Source: Chaenocephalus aceratus | Taxonomy: Eukaryota; Chordata; Actinopteri; Perciformes; Channichthyidae | Assembly: GCA_023974075.1 (NCBI GenBank) | Contig: JAMFTG010000057.1 | Span: forward strand, 448,501-512,500 | Direction: 5' to 3' | DNA length: 64,000 bases | In this document: one piece after another, positions 20,641 through 31,320 of the stretch | Numbering within the stretch: position 1 is the first letter of the stretch | Layout of the letters: each line of letters opens with the position of its first letter | The notes under the pieces: generated by a model | The model's input: only the letters and a program-made list of their open reading frames with translations | Told to the model about the DNA's origin: nothing | The model's database searches: none | Made by a program: the position numbers and the translations under genes

Positions 20641-22330
20641 TAGCCTGTGTATAAGGGTGGGGGGGGGGGGGGGGGGGGGTGTGGAGGACGTTCGATTCCT
20701 GTTTTTCAAAATGCTGTTTGTCGCTCAGCGTACACTTCGAGCACTGCCACTCCAACATCCAATCACAGAGGTTGAGGACAAATCACGGGGTTTGTCAAGC
20801 AAAGCACATGGTGGAGTCCCAAACGATAGCTGAGGATTCTGGGTAGTGTAGTAGTGTCTTCGGCCATCCTAAACTGAACACATATTTGTTTCTCCGAATC
20901 GAAGGGGAAAAATACAAAAGCATTGTACACTTTAAACCAATCAATGTTGTGTAATCAACAGGATAATCTGTTGAGTTGATGAGTAGTGCAGATGGCACTG
21001 TAAAATCAATCGACAGTAAGGGGAATACTTACTTCCGGGTGTAAAATCCTGCGTTATCCAATGGGAATGGATGCTCACATTGCTCTCCGTAATACAATAA
21101 AGGGGACATGATCAAATTGGAATATAATGTTCTTTTAAAAACTGTTAACTAAAGGGAAACAATCTATTGGACACAGCTGAAGCTCTGGCCTTCCTTAAAA
21201 ACTAACTAATTTAATAAAAATCACAGTTGCATTACACACAATGCACTGTTTTTTGAGACCAACAATTCGTAACTCATGCACCATAATACATTCTGACGAA
21301 AAATAAAAATTATTATGAATACAAATAAAATAAAAGAAGCCTCCCGTGAGTTACTACAAGCTATAAAGTAGATTTTAAAACGTTTTATAGAATAAAAGCT
21401 CCCTGCAGGACGTTGTAGAAATGCGTGTGTGCACCACGACAAAAAAGCCTCATTCACTTTACATAGGGGTTGTTTGCGTGGTGCAGACACGCAAATGTAA
21501 CAAAGTTCGTGAGTCCACCACGCAATGCGGGTGTTAAGGAGTCGTGGTGGAGTCACGCATTCTGGTGAGATCAGGTTGTGTTTTCTTGTGTTTTCCTGTC
21601 TTATTGTGTAAAGTGTTCACCCCGTTTCCTGCCTGTCTGCTTTCTGTCTGTTTCCCTCCCTGATTACCCGATTGTGTTCACCTGTTGTCCCTTGTGTTTC
21701 TCCTCCCCCGCCCGGCTGTTTCTCGTTGTCGTGATTACCCCTCCCTGTATTTAGTCGTTGTCTCTTTCTGTGTTCAGTGTTGGGTCGTTGTTGTTGGTGA
21801 CGGAGTTCACCGGTGAGGTTCCGTGTTGATTTCCTTGAAATAAAGGTTTTCTCAAGTTATCTGCATTTGGGTCCTGCTTCCTTCACTCGACCGCGGACAG
21901 TGTGTTTCTTAATATGTTTTCTATTCGACCTTTAACGCAATTTCTCATTACCTTTGGGACTCCAACAACAAAGACCTTTCACTTCAGTCTTGATAATCTC
22001 ACATAAAAAGCTACGTAGCTGACATTTCCACCGTTAGCTTATTAGCCTAGCTGACCTGAATTCACAACACCCATAACCTGCAGCCCTATGCCCCTCTGCT
22101 AATCAGCCAACCTGCTGAACCTCAAAGGCAATTACATGGTCATGAATGGAAGATACAAATATTGCTTTCAACTCGTTGTTTTGCCGGTCCCTGCAACGGA
22201 CTCGCTATGACTCTCACTGTTGATTATACCTTACGTGTAAATATAGATTCCAACAAACAAAAAAACCTGGGAATTACAAACCCACTCAGGTCTTTTTCTT
22301 TCACGTTGTTCTGGCTGATTAGGCCTTGGT

Positions 22331-24269
22331 TCAGCGATTCTGGGAATTGTGTGAAATCACCAGAATCCTTCTTCTAATGAGAACTTCAACCTTTTTCATG
22401 GCAGATGTTTTGATGTCACTGCAGGAAGTGCAAGGTGTGACTAATAACATGGCTTCCTTCTACTCACATCTGCTAGCAAACCACATACTGTTAAAGTAAT
22501 GATTAATTTAATTAGTTACACCTGTGTGTTTCAAAAGCAGATGTCATCCAGGAAAAAATATCTATTGGGATCTATTGCGTTATAATATGACGTTATTACA
22601 TTTATCAGGTGCATATGCTTTTAAATTATTAAATGTAATGATTTCATAGCTCATGGATCCCATAATGTATGTACCTGTATTAATAACCATGATAACAAGT
22701 GGTCACTAATGAACACAAACGAGAGTTTTCTGCAAGAAGTGCAATAGCCTTCAATTCCCCTCAATGACAAGATAATGTGAAAACACCTACACTGAGGTTT
22801 TAAATTCAACACAAGCACTCTCTCTCAACCTCACACCCCTGAGATGTGACCTCTCCAGGACATCCCAGAGATCAAATCATCCTTTGAGCCGCCTTGATCT
22901 CAGCTTCTCTCCTTTGGTTTTCCTCTGGTTCTGCCTCGCCTCTATTTACCTCTGGTCCAGGAAGTGCAGAGCGGTAGTTTTGAGGTCCGTCGGTCGATAA
23001 CAGGCCTCAGATGCTGTTCAGGATTTAGTTTTTAATGGTTTACAGAGCGAGGGAATGTCTGTCCGCAACATCAAACAGACAGCTTGAGAGGGAATGAGAG
23101 ATATGATAGATGGAGAAAAACTCTGCATGTGAGTCCCTCTGCAGTGTTTCTCATATTCCCACCAAACATTGTCACAACAGCCATTCCCTCGAATGCGTCA
23201 CGGACATCCACTCCAGTCTGCAACATGTCTCCCCGGTCACCTCCCAGCACCACCCTCTAAAGCCTCCACCCCGCCAGCCGCCTTGAATTATTCATCCGAT
23301 ATGCTCGTTGAGAAAGCCAGCCGTTGCGCAATTCAGGCAAGACGAATTGTGTTTATCTGTGTCTTCCTTTTATTGTCTTTTCCTCTCCCTATTTTCCTCA
23401 TCTTCCCTCCCGTTCGATTGGCATCTGCTGTCACCGTGATTTGCCAAAGTGGATGTGAGAGGCAGCGCTCCTTGTTCATGCCTCTTATAAAAGCCATACA
23501 TTTGCTTCAGTCGAAATGTCCTAATTTCTTCTGGTTATTTTGCACGTTCGACCGTAAGTGGGTTTTTCGTCTGCTCTGCTCACATGTTTATTCCCTTGTG
23601 TTGGCATTGATAATATATGCAAATTGCAGCCCTGGAAAAACAAAAAGGTCTCTTTGCTTTTGGTAATCAGCTCCCAACATTTGGTAAACAAAGAACTGAC
23701 TTCTGTGTGTTGTTATGATGAGCAGTGCAGGGGCTGCTTGACTGGTGCTTCTTGACCCAGCTCTGAGTGCCAACATGCTCCTCTCTCATCTCAGAGCGCT
23801 GAGGGTGTTCTGTAATAATCCCAATTTGTGAACATGCAGGCACCACTCTGCCATTTCCCAGGCACTGTGATCTTCAGTCCACCGAGCCGTTGGAGAAACA
23901 AGCTTCATGAGGAGAGTGCTGCGGCCATCTTCTGTGCCATGTATTTATGTTATAGCTGCACATTTCTGATTGCTCTTGGCTCTAAAAGGCTCTCAGTAAG
24001 TCTTGCTTATCTAGATGCTGACCCTGTGTCATTGTTCAATCTGAGGTGCAGTCGAGGAGTCTTTGGCCTCGTGCACTTTAATTACATGTTGGATGAGTGA
24101 TGTTTTTGTGATGTTAGTCAAAAATAGTCCGTGTGTGTTTGAGAGGAGGTTATAAGGAGGACATCACAGTCCTTTGGAAAACATTTCTAAAAGCTTTTAC
24201 TTTTTACTTTAACCTTTACTTAATTTCTCTTATTCGAGGCTGAAGATATAAATCTTATTTTCATTTTAA
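22331..24269. other. No gene identified
   Basis: No transposon motif, RNA gene or protein family recognised. A plus-strand open stretch at 23169-23666 has no recognisable domain and weak coding character. This may be one of the few unique intervals in the first half. Confidence 0.35.
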
Positions 24270-24894
24270 GGTTCACATTCGTATGTAGTGTCTCTACTTT
24301 AAAGAGTCCTCTTCTGCTGATGTTCAGGTGTATATCAGTATGTAGTGTCTCTACTTTAAAGAGTCCTCTCCTGCTGATGTTCAGGTGTATATCAGTATGT
24401 AGTGTCTCTACTTTAAAGAGTCCTCTCCTGCTGATGTTCAGGTGTTTATCAGTATGTAGTGTCTCTACTTTAAAGAGTCCTCTTCTGCTGATGTTCAGGT
24501 GTATATCAGTATGTAGTGTCTCTACTTTAAAGAGTCCTCTCCTGCTGATGTTCAGGTGTATATCAGTATGTAGTGTCTCTACTTTAAAGAGTCCTCTCCT
24601 GCTGATGTTCAGGTGTATATCAGTGTGTAGTGTCTCTACTTTAAAGAGTCCTCTCCTGCTGATGTTCAGGTGTATATCAGTATGTAGTGTCTCTACTTTA
24701 AAGAGTCTCTCCTGCTGATGATCAGGTGTATATCAGTATGTAGTGTCTCTACTTTAAAGAGTCCTCTCCTGCTGATGTCAGGTGTATATCAGTATGTAGT
24801 GTCTCTACTTTAAAGAGTCCTCTCCTGCTGATGTTCAGGTGTTATATCAGTATGTAGTGTCTCTACTTTAAAGAGTCCTCTCCTGCTGATGTTC

Positions 24895-24898
<4 letters not shown>
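24270..24898 (+). repeat. 57-bp minisatellite, about 11 copies
   Basis: Tandem unit of 57 bases containing TATGTAGTGTCTCTACTTTA, then AGAGTCCTCTCCTGCTGATG and TTCAGGTGTATATCAG. Because 57 is divisible by 3 the array forms a long 19-residue-repeat frame, which is not evidence of coding. Three one-base-deleted units near the 3' half break that frame. Confidence 0.95.

Positions 24899-24975
<77 letters not shown>
24899..24975. repeat. (TG)n microsatellite
   Basis: TG tract with one GG interruption, fused to the last unit of the 57-bp array (…TTCAGGTGTGTG). Confidence 0.97.
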
Positions 24976-24977
<2 letters not shown>

Positions 24978-25672
24978 GCTGCAGGGATGAGTCGGGCCTT
25001 CGTCTGTTCTCTCTTCTCTCTCCATTCCTCTTTATTCCTCCTACACTGCAGTCAGTTATATATATATCTTATTTTATCCTGCAGCCCTGTCATCATGTTC
25101 AAGCTGTTCTCCAATCATTTACAATACGCCACACCATCCATGATGTCCGGATGCCAAACCTTTTGTTCATCTCGTAGAAAACGCGAGACGTCCTGGATCA
25201 TTTCATTCAATTTCATGTTCCATAAAACTCAAATAATGGCAAGAATCAATGATGTGGCCGCTCTCTGTTTGGCCAGTCGTCCATGGTGACTTGTTACAAA
25301 ACTCCATCCAAACCGCCAGCTTCATCCTGACATGAAGCTGCAGGAGAAGCTGAAAGGACAGTCTCACCACACATGGATTACTTCAGAGGTAGGCCGAGGT
25401 TTTTCAGAGCGCAGCGCTTCCACTGCGCGTCTGTAGGCTCGTCATGACGGTGCATCACTTTAATCCTGCAGGATCTATTTCTCTGTGTAGGTTTTTTGCT
25501 GTTAGAAAGATTAAATGTGCCCTTGAAGACAAAGAAACAGAATGTTGTTAATTAACTAATGAATCCATTTCAAAGTCAACTGGATATCATATAAAACCTG
25601 GTTGTCAAGTCTAATTTAAGTCATATCAATGTCAATACACATTTTACGAGGGGCCGTACTTCAACTGGTCCT
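24976..25672. other. No gene identified
   Basis: No family motif recognised between the TG tract and the next minisatellite. Confidence 0.4.
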
Positions 25673-26985
25673 CTCACATACACACATTCTCCTTTACCTT
25701 CAATATTTTCACTCATATACTGTACATATATATTTACACTCACACACTCATACATTCTCCTTTTACATACATATATTTACACTCATATACTGTACATATA
25801 TTTACACTCACACACTATACTCACACATTCTCCTTTTACCTTCATATATTTTCACTCATATACTGTACAATATATTTACACTCACACACTCATACATTCT
25901 CCTTTTACCTTCATATATTTTCACTCATATACTGGTACATATATATTTACACTCACACACTCATACATTCTCCTTTTACATACAATAATTTTCACTCATA
26001 CTGTACATATATATTTACACTCGCACACTCATAATTCTCCTTTTACATACATATATTTACACTCATATACTGTACATATATATTTACACTCACACACTCT
26101 TACATTCTCCTTTTGCATACATATATTTACACTCATATACTGTACATATATATTTACACACTCACACACTCATACATTCTCCTTTTACCTTCATATATTT
26201 CACTCATATACTGTACATATATATTTACATCACACACTCATACATTCTCCTTTTACATACATAATTACACTCATATACTGTACATATATATTTACACTCA
26301 CACACTCATACATTCTCCTTTTACATACATATATTTACACTCATATACTGTACATAGATATTTACACACTCACACACTCATACATTCTCCTTTACATACA
26401 TATATTTACACTCATATACTGTACATATATATTACACTCACACACTCATACACTCATACATTCTCCTTTTACATACATATATTTACACTCATATACTGTA
26501 CATATATATTTACACTCACACACTCATACATTCTCCTTTTCATACATATATTTACACTCATATACTGTACATATATATTTACACTCACACACTCAGACAT
26601 TCTCCTTTTACATACATATTTACACTCATATACTGTACATATATATTTACACTCACACACTCATACATTCTCCTTTTACATACATAATTTACACTCATAT
26701 ACTGTACATATATATTTACACTCACACACTCATACATTCTCCTTTTACATACATATATTTACACTCATATACTGTACATATAGATTTACACTCACACACT
26801 CATACATTCTCCTTTTACATACATATATTTACACTCATATACTGTACATATATATTTACACTCACACACTCATACATTCTCCTTTTAATACATATATTTA
26901 CACTCATATACTGTACATATATTTACACTCACACACTCATAATTCTCCTTTTACATACTATATTTACACCACACATTCTGCTCTC
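25673..26985 (+). repeat. Approximately 70-bp AT-rich minisatellite, about 19 copies
   Basis: Unit landmarks: ACATATATTTACACTCATAT, ACTGTACATATATATTTACA and CTCACACACTCATACATTCT followed by CCTTTT. Many units carry 1-3 base indels, so the array shifts frame repeatedly. The long Tyr/Thr/His/Ile-rich frame across it is a repeat artefact. Confidence 0.95.
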
Positions 26986-27213
26986 ATATGATCATATTTC
27001 AATGCACACATTCATACATTGTCACTCACAACATTTATACATTTTGCTCTCGTGCACATTCATTCAATGTTTACATTTAATATTATAAATAATATATGCA
27101 CGTCTGAAGACAATATATGTATGCAAGAGAAGAATATATGTGGGAGAGAAAGTATAGTGGAAACGGAAGGAGTATGGTTGAAAACGGAAGGCAGGTCATT
27201 GTCGCGCTGTGTG

Positions 27214-27332
27214 ATTGGCTCAGAAGGTCGAGCGGGCGGGGCTCATGTTCAGAACTTCTGATTCAAATCAACACGATGGAGGGAGATGAATCCGTGTATC
27301 TGGACCATTTGTTTTTCTTTATAAACAAGTAA
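27214..27332 (+). promoter_or_regulatory. Promoter-like block with possible first exon
   Basis: An inverted CCAAT box (ATTGG, 27214-27218) is followed by a GC box GGGCGGGGC (27234-27242) and, 34 bases later, an ATG in good context (CACGATGG, ATG at 27276). The frame is 18 codons, ending at 27332, and starts MEGDESVYLDHLFFF. A CAA/GTAAAC donor-like site lies at 27328/27329, just before the stop. This could be a short first exon or the 5' end of a mobile element. No downstream exon recognised. Confidence 0.25.
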
Positions 27333-27700
27333 ACGGAAGAGCGTCGAGAGGCGTTTTTGCCCTTTTGCTTATACCTTACTAAGTGCAGGGTTGCCAACTC
27401 TCACGCATCTGGCGCTTTCACTCTCAATCTCACGCTCTCACGCTGCCAAAACTATTCTCACACCAAAAACAAGATGGACCGGCGATCGTTTTTGGTTGGC
27501 TATTTACAATGTTGAGTTGACAGCGGCTCAAGCTGTCGATCCGCTCCCTCCCCGCCCCCACCACTCTTAACAACGTTAACAGACAGCAGGGCAGTGGGAG
27601 CTGGTTGGTCAATCCCCGACCCGTATTGCGCATTGCGCAGATCTGAGATCCAGTAGAAATGATAAAAAGTAAAAGTCTGCTGCTTATTGTTCTACTAGGC
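27333..27700. other. No gene identified
   Basis: GC-richer, no recognised family. Contains CTCACGC-type short direct repeats around 27,400-27,450. Confidence 0.35.
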
Positions 27701-27790
27701 CAGGGGTGCCCAAACTTTTTCAGCTGGGGAGCTACTTTTAATATGACCAAGTCCACATGCTCTACCTACAGGGCCACCCCTGCCCAATCT
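27701..27790 (+). mobile_element. hAT-type element, 5' end
   Basis: CAGGGGTGCCCAAACTTTTT followed by CAGCTGGGGAGCTACTTTTA is a recognisable hAT-type terminus in vertebrates. The matching right terminus was not found, so the extent is unknown. Confidence 0.5.
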
Positions 27791-28439
27791 GTGTCACGAG
27801 CCGGGGGGGGGGCGTCGTCCTTACACTTAATTGCACCGCAGTAGCGCATAATACCTTCAGATGTGGAGGTGAGGCCCCTCATAACTGCATGAACCCGTAT
27901 GGCACGATACAACTCAGTACATTTTTGGTAATTGTTATACCCTTTCTTTAGTAGGATTGTATACATTGGAAGGCTAACTAGGTAATCAGCTCGTCGGTGA
28001 TTTGCAGCCCATGCGTGGTGAACTGCGTGTTAGAAAGATGAGATCTCAGACTGGCTTACCTGTACGTCAATCAAGTGGCAAATGCCAGGATGTCAGGATG
28101 GATGATAGGCTAACTTAAAAAAAAAAACCCTGATCTAAACACTCAGAGAGTCCTTTACCTCACCTGAGCTGAGGTTATCCCGAGCTTGAATGACACACAG
28201 AGACCAATCAAGGGCTTTGATTTATGATCTGTATGACAGTGGCCATGTCGGCAGGCCACATCATGTATCAGCCAGTCACCCTGTGTGAGGCAGGCCACTT
28301 AACAGGCCAGGCCATCGGGAAACCCCCGGTCCTCCCAATGGCCAGTGCGGGACTGGGTACAGGAGGTGTAAAGCGAGGGATCATTGTCCACAAGTTAATC
28401 GATCGCAGGTGGCGTCATGGTCACGGATGAATAAAAAAA

Positions 28440-28555
28440 GAAAATTATAATAATAATTATTAAAAAAAAACTAAATGGGTCGCGAAATATACTTGGGCGG
28501 CCGTTAATATACCTGGACGGCCCGCCCAAGTATAGTCTATGTGTGGGAAACCCTG
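28440..28555. mobile_element. hAT-type element, terminal fragment
   Basis: Ends GTGTGGGAAACCCTG, whose complement CAGGGTTTCCCACAC is a typical hAT terminus. The preceding GGGCGGCC/GGCCCGCCC blocks form a sub-terminal inverted pair. Not obviously the partner of the 27701 terminus because the flanks do not duplicate. Confidence 0.45.
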
Positions 28556-29119
28556 GTTCATGTTTACATTGCCTGTCCTTAGTGTATTACTCAGTGTCTT
28601 TCCATGTATGCTTCATTCGTTTTATTTAAAAGTTAAACACAACGCTAGTATATTTTATGATCAACAGTCTCAACAGTGAACATGGACAATTCTTTTCCAA
28701 GTCCTATTTTGCCAAAAGGAAGAGGTGCTTGGCTTAGTAACCTTGCCAACAGTAGGGAAGTGGGACATTCAACAGCTAAACCGGATGGTTTTGCTGCCAC
28801 TGGGTTGGTCAGAGCCCTGGTTATACCCCAGCTAGAGTGTCTGCGAGGGAGGGTCCATATACTTCCATCCCTGGTAGTGATGTAGAAGCCATTCACCATC
28901 TAACAGACATGGCAGGACAGTTAGGAGCACAACATCGGTGAATCTATTGTTGATGTCAGCTGGTGTTGTAAACATGAATACTGATTGTAATGCTGCTTCT
29001 GTGAATAACAATACACAATGTGAGACTACCAGACATCACATCCCACATGTGACAGTACGTTAAACCTGACATAGAGTTACAGAGAAATTCAAAGGTGACT
29101 AGTACTGACAAAACTCTCC
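28556..29119. other. No gene identified
   Basis: Probably old retroelement-derived sequence leading into the gypsy gag relic, but no motif is strong enough to name. Confidence 0.3.
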
Positions 29120-29575
29120 GTCCACGACTGGATCGATGTTATTAAGATCTATATCAGAAAACAAGGAGTCCGGTGCAGGAACAGTCGGAGGAAATAGTTA
29201 GTCATCTGACGGGCAAGGCCAGAGACACTGTGAAGATTGCCCTGCGCCGTAATGCAGCGCGTGACCAGAACTGATATATGACATTCTTCAGTATTTCAGT
29301 GATGTTTCCTCATGCCTTCCCCTTGCAGACTTTTATGCCACAATGCCCAAGGACAGAGAGAGCCCAGTAGATTACTGGATAAGAGTGAACAGAGCCACTG
29401 ACCTAGCCATTGAGGGCCTGCGCAGACAAGGAAGGCAGACAGAGGACATGAAACAATGAGGTGGCTCTCATGTTGTTAAGTACTGCCCTGATCAAGAACT
29501 TGCCTGTGTTTTAAAGTGCAAACCAATCCACAAATGGAACTTTGCGTGATGTACAGCTGAGGATTATTATTATTA
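29120..29575 (+). pseudogene. Ty3/gypsy-type gag relic
   Basis: Spliced across frames, the plus strand reads gag-type peptides: EEIVSHLTGKARDTVKIALR, then FYATMPKDRESPVDYWIRV, NRATDLAIEGLRRQG and KYCPDQELACVLKCKP. This matches the capsid-like gag of vertebrate Ty3/gypsy elements. Several frameshifts and stops make it non-functional. The pol relic downstream at 29790 probably belongs to the same former element. Confidence 0.75.
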
Positions 29576-29789
29576 TTGTGAAGAAAACTTCTGTGCAGAA
29601 ATGCAGAACAATGTTCCGGAAAGGATGGAAGCTGGAAAGTCTTTAGTCAACACACTGATATGTATTGAGAGAGAAAATACGGCCGGAGAGTTCACAAGGT
29701 ATATTCACAACTTTCATTATGAGATCCCTTTCACATTTTTCATATTTTCACGTCATAATCTGGACTGTGGTGGGCGAAGGCTTTCGTTC

Positions 29790-30180
29790 ACCGCATTCAC
29801 CTGTCAGACAACAGACCGTTCAGGCTCCCATACAGGAGAGTGCCCCCTGGTCCGTACCAAAAACTACGCCAAGTGCTGAATGAGATGGAGAACGAGATCA
29901 TCCGGAAATCGACCAGTGAATATGCTTCTCCTTTGGTGCTAGTTTGGAAGAAGAATGGGGATCTCCACTTCTGCACAGATTTTCGTGGTTTGAACAAGAG
30001 GACGCTGAAGGGTGCCCACCCTCTCCCCACCAAGTGGATTTTTTTTGGCAGCATTGGGAGGCAACTGTCTGTTCAGTACGATGGATTTGACCTCGGGTTT
30101 TTTACAAACATGCCCCTTCACGAGGATGACAGGAAGTACAACGCCAATGGGCCCTCTTCGACATTTCGAAAATTTCAGAG
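29790..30180 (+). pseudogene. Ty3/gypsy reverse-transcriptase N-terminal relic
   Basis: One frame reads PYRRVPPGPYQKLR, EIIRKSTSEYASPLVLVWKK, NGDLHFCTDFRGLNKRT and HPLP, the start of a Ty3/gypsy RT (finger and palm). A second frame continues with LGGNCLFSTMDLTSGF and then MPLHEDDRK. At least one frameshift near 30,050 and loss of everything after the first third of the RT. The catalytic YxDD box is absent. Confidence 0.85.
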
Positions 30181-30447
30181 TGGCCTTTTATTGTGGCCCA
30201 GCCTAAGGCACACCTGTGCAATAATCATGCTGTCTAATCAGCATCTTGATATGCCACACCTGTGAGGTGGGAGGATTATCTCGGCAAAGGAGAAGTGCTC
30301 ACTATCACAGATTTTTTCAGATTTGTGAACAATATTTGAGAGAAATGGTATTTTGTGTTTATAGAAAATGTTTTAGATCTTTGAGTTCATCTCATGAAAA
30401 TGGGAGCAAAAACAAAAGTGTTTGCATTTATATTTTTGTTCAGTGTA
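30181..30447 (-). mobile_element. Tc1/mariner-like non-autonomous fragment
   Basis: On the minus strand it starts TACACTGAACAAAAATATAA and continues through blocks complementary to CATGAAAATGGGAGCAAAAA and TTGATATGCCACACCTGTGA. I recognise this as a widely dispersed vertebrate Tc1/mariner-type repeat, from memory rather than from a transposase. It lies directly against the gypsy RT relic. Confidence 0.6.
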
Positions 30448-30792
30448 CATCCATGCATGCGCCAGGCAACAGCTGATGGGGAGAGAGCCTCCACCCGCAA
30501 AATCTCATTTGTATAAATATCATCGCATCATTTTTGTTTAATTAAATGCTGTTAACTTCTATAAGCTTCCTCCTTGGACTCTTTTCAGTTTATCCTGGTC
30601 TCAGGGTTTAAGAATTCTAACACAATGCAACGTTAAAGAAATGAATAGTTGTGTCTTTGTTTGGATTTGTGGACTGTTATCAAGAACTATTTTATATTGT
30701 AATGGACATTATGACTTATCAGAAGAATTGAATGCTATGACGTTATATATAACAAATAATAATATTGTGTGTCTCATCACTCAGGTAAATGA
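30448..30792. other. No gene identified
   Basis: Unassigned sequence up to the left edge of the first duplicated unit. It could include LTR remnants of the gypsy element but I cannot show it. Confidence 0.35.
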
Positions 30793-31020
30793 TCAGTCAT
30801 GTGACCACACAGGGGGTGACCAGTGATCATGGCTCTATTGCACTTTGATAGGGTCAGGGGTCAGTTATCTCATGAATAAGCGTATTCCTTGTAACGGCAT
30901 GAAAGCCCTCTCTTCAGTCTGAGTAGTTGTACTCGGCTGTGGAGACATTGCTCTCTGTATGCTGTGCGCCTCTTTTGAAAAACATGATAAAGACTCAGGA
31001 CAACTCTTTGACTAGTTTAT
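30793..31020. repeat. Duplicated LTR-like block upstream of TRIM 3' end, copy 1
   Basis: Contains CTGAGTAGTTGTACTCGGCT, CTCTGTATGCTGTGCGCCTC and AACATGATAAAGACTCAGG. Composition resembles the R-U5 part of an LTR, but no partner LTR or primer-binding site was recognised. Copies at 46976-47180 and 55305-55520. Confidence 0.4.
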
Positions 31021-31312
31021 TCAAGAAGTTCCACCACAACATGTAGAAAGCTTTTTCATTTATATTGGTTCAAACACAAGTCTCACAACATCAACAGAAG
31101 CCAAACAAGTCATCACAACAAGTCAATGAGAAGATAATGAGTTAGAGATGTCACTAAAAGTGGCTTGATGGAAAGTTCTGATTCTGTCTGGATCACCTCA
31201 TTCAAAGCATATCATTTGTAGGAAGAAGCAATAAAGTGAAACTAACAAAAAAGCTTCAGAAAAGTTTATTTGCACTATCGGAAAACAGTGCACCAAAATA
31301 AAACACATGTTT
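31021..31312 (-). other. Candidate TRIM-1 3' untranslated region
   Basis: Conserved in all three units between the LTR-like block and the hAT element, downstream of each TRIM stop codon on the minus strand. The minus strand carries AATAAA-type signals (for example complementary to AGTTTATT at about 31012-31020 and to AAAGTTTATTTG at 31262). Assignment as 3' UTR is inference; no transcript evidence. Confidence 0.4.
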
Positions 31313-31320
31313 GTTATAAT

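Larger units (their letters stand above)
17876..21580. mobile_element. Long-TIR non-autonomous DNA transposon, element III
   Basis: Left end CAACCTGATCTCACCAGAAT (from 17879) and its reverse complement at the right end (to 21577) start inverted arms of roughly 0.8 kb (about 17876-18690 and 20740-21580). Matching blocks include GAATGCGTGACTCC, the CACCCGGAAGTAAGTATTCC region and CACTACCCAGAATCCTCAGC. The outermost 3-4 bases differ between ends; flanks are T-rich and fit a short TTT-type duplication. The middle holds LINE scraps and poly-G runs. Related to elements I and II by inner arm sequence. No transposase frame. Confidence 0.82.
17822..21899 (+). mobile_element. Solo LTR split by element III
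   Basis: Perfect 5-bp duplications GTGTG at 17817-17821 and 21900-21904 bracket a sequence that begins TGTCACG and ends GCGGACA. The LTR consists of 17822-17875 plus 21581-21899, about 370 bases net. It has a TTGAAATAAAGG polyadenylation-like signal and the segment CTGCATTTGGGTCCTGCTTC, typical of teleost Ty3/gypsy-type LTRs. No internal coding region adjoins it, so it is best read as a solo LTR. Confidence 0.8.
17729..22330 (+). repeat. Approximately 0.6-kb tandem unit, copy c
   Basis: Starts ACACGTTAGCTAAACC at 17729, is cut at 17821 by the solo LTR, and resumes at 21905 with the remaining landmarks (CATTTCCACCGTTAGCTTATT, GACCTGAATTCACAA, AACCTGCTGAACCTCAAAGG). Confidence 0.75.

Noticed and set aside
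24320..24718. 132-codon frame with a 19-residue repeat
   Set aside because: Product of the 57-bp minisatellite, whose unit length is a multiple of 3.
26113..26991. 292-codon open frame rich in Tyr, His, Thr and Ile
   Set aside because: It lies entirely within the 70-bp minisatellite; the residue pattern follows the repeat units and shifts with indels. Not a gene.
27701..28555. One hAT element spanning both termini
   Set aside because: The left (CAGGGGTGCCC) and right (GGAAACCCTG) termini belong to different types and the flanking 8-mers do not match.
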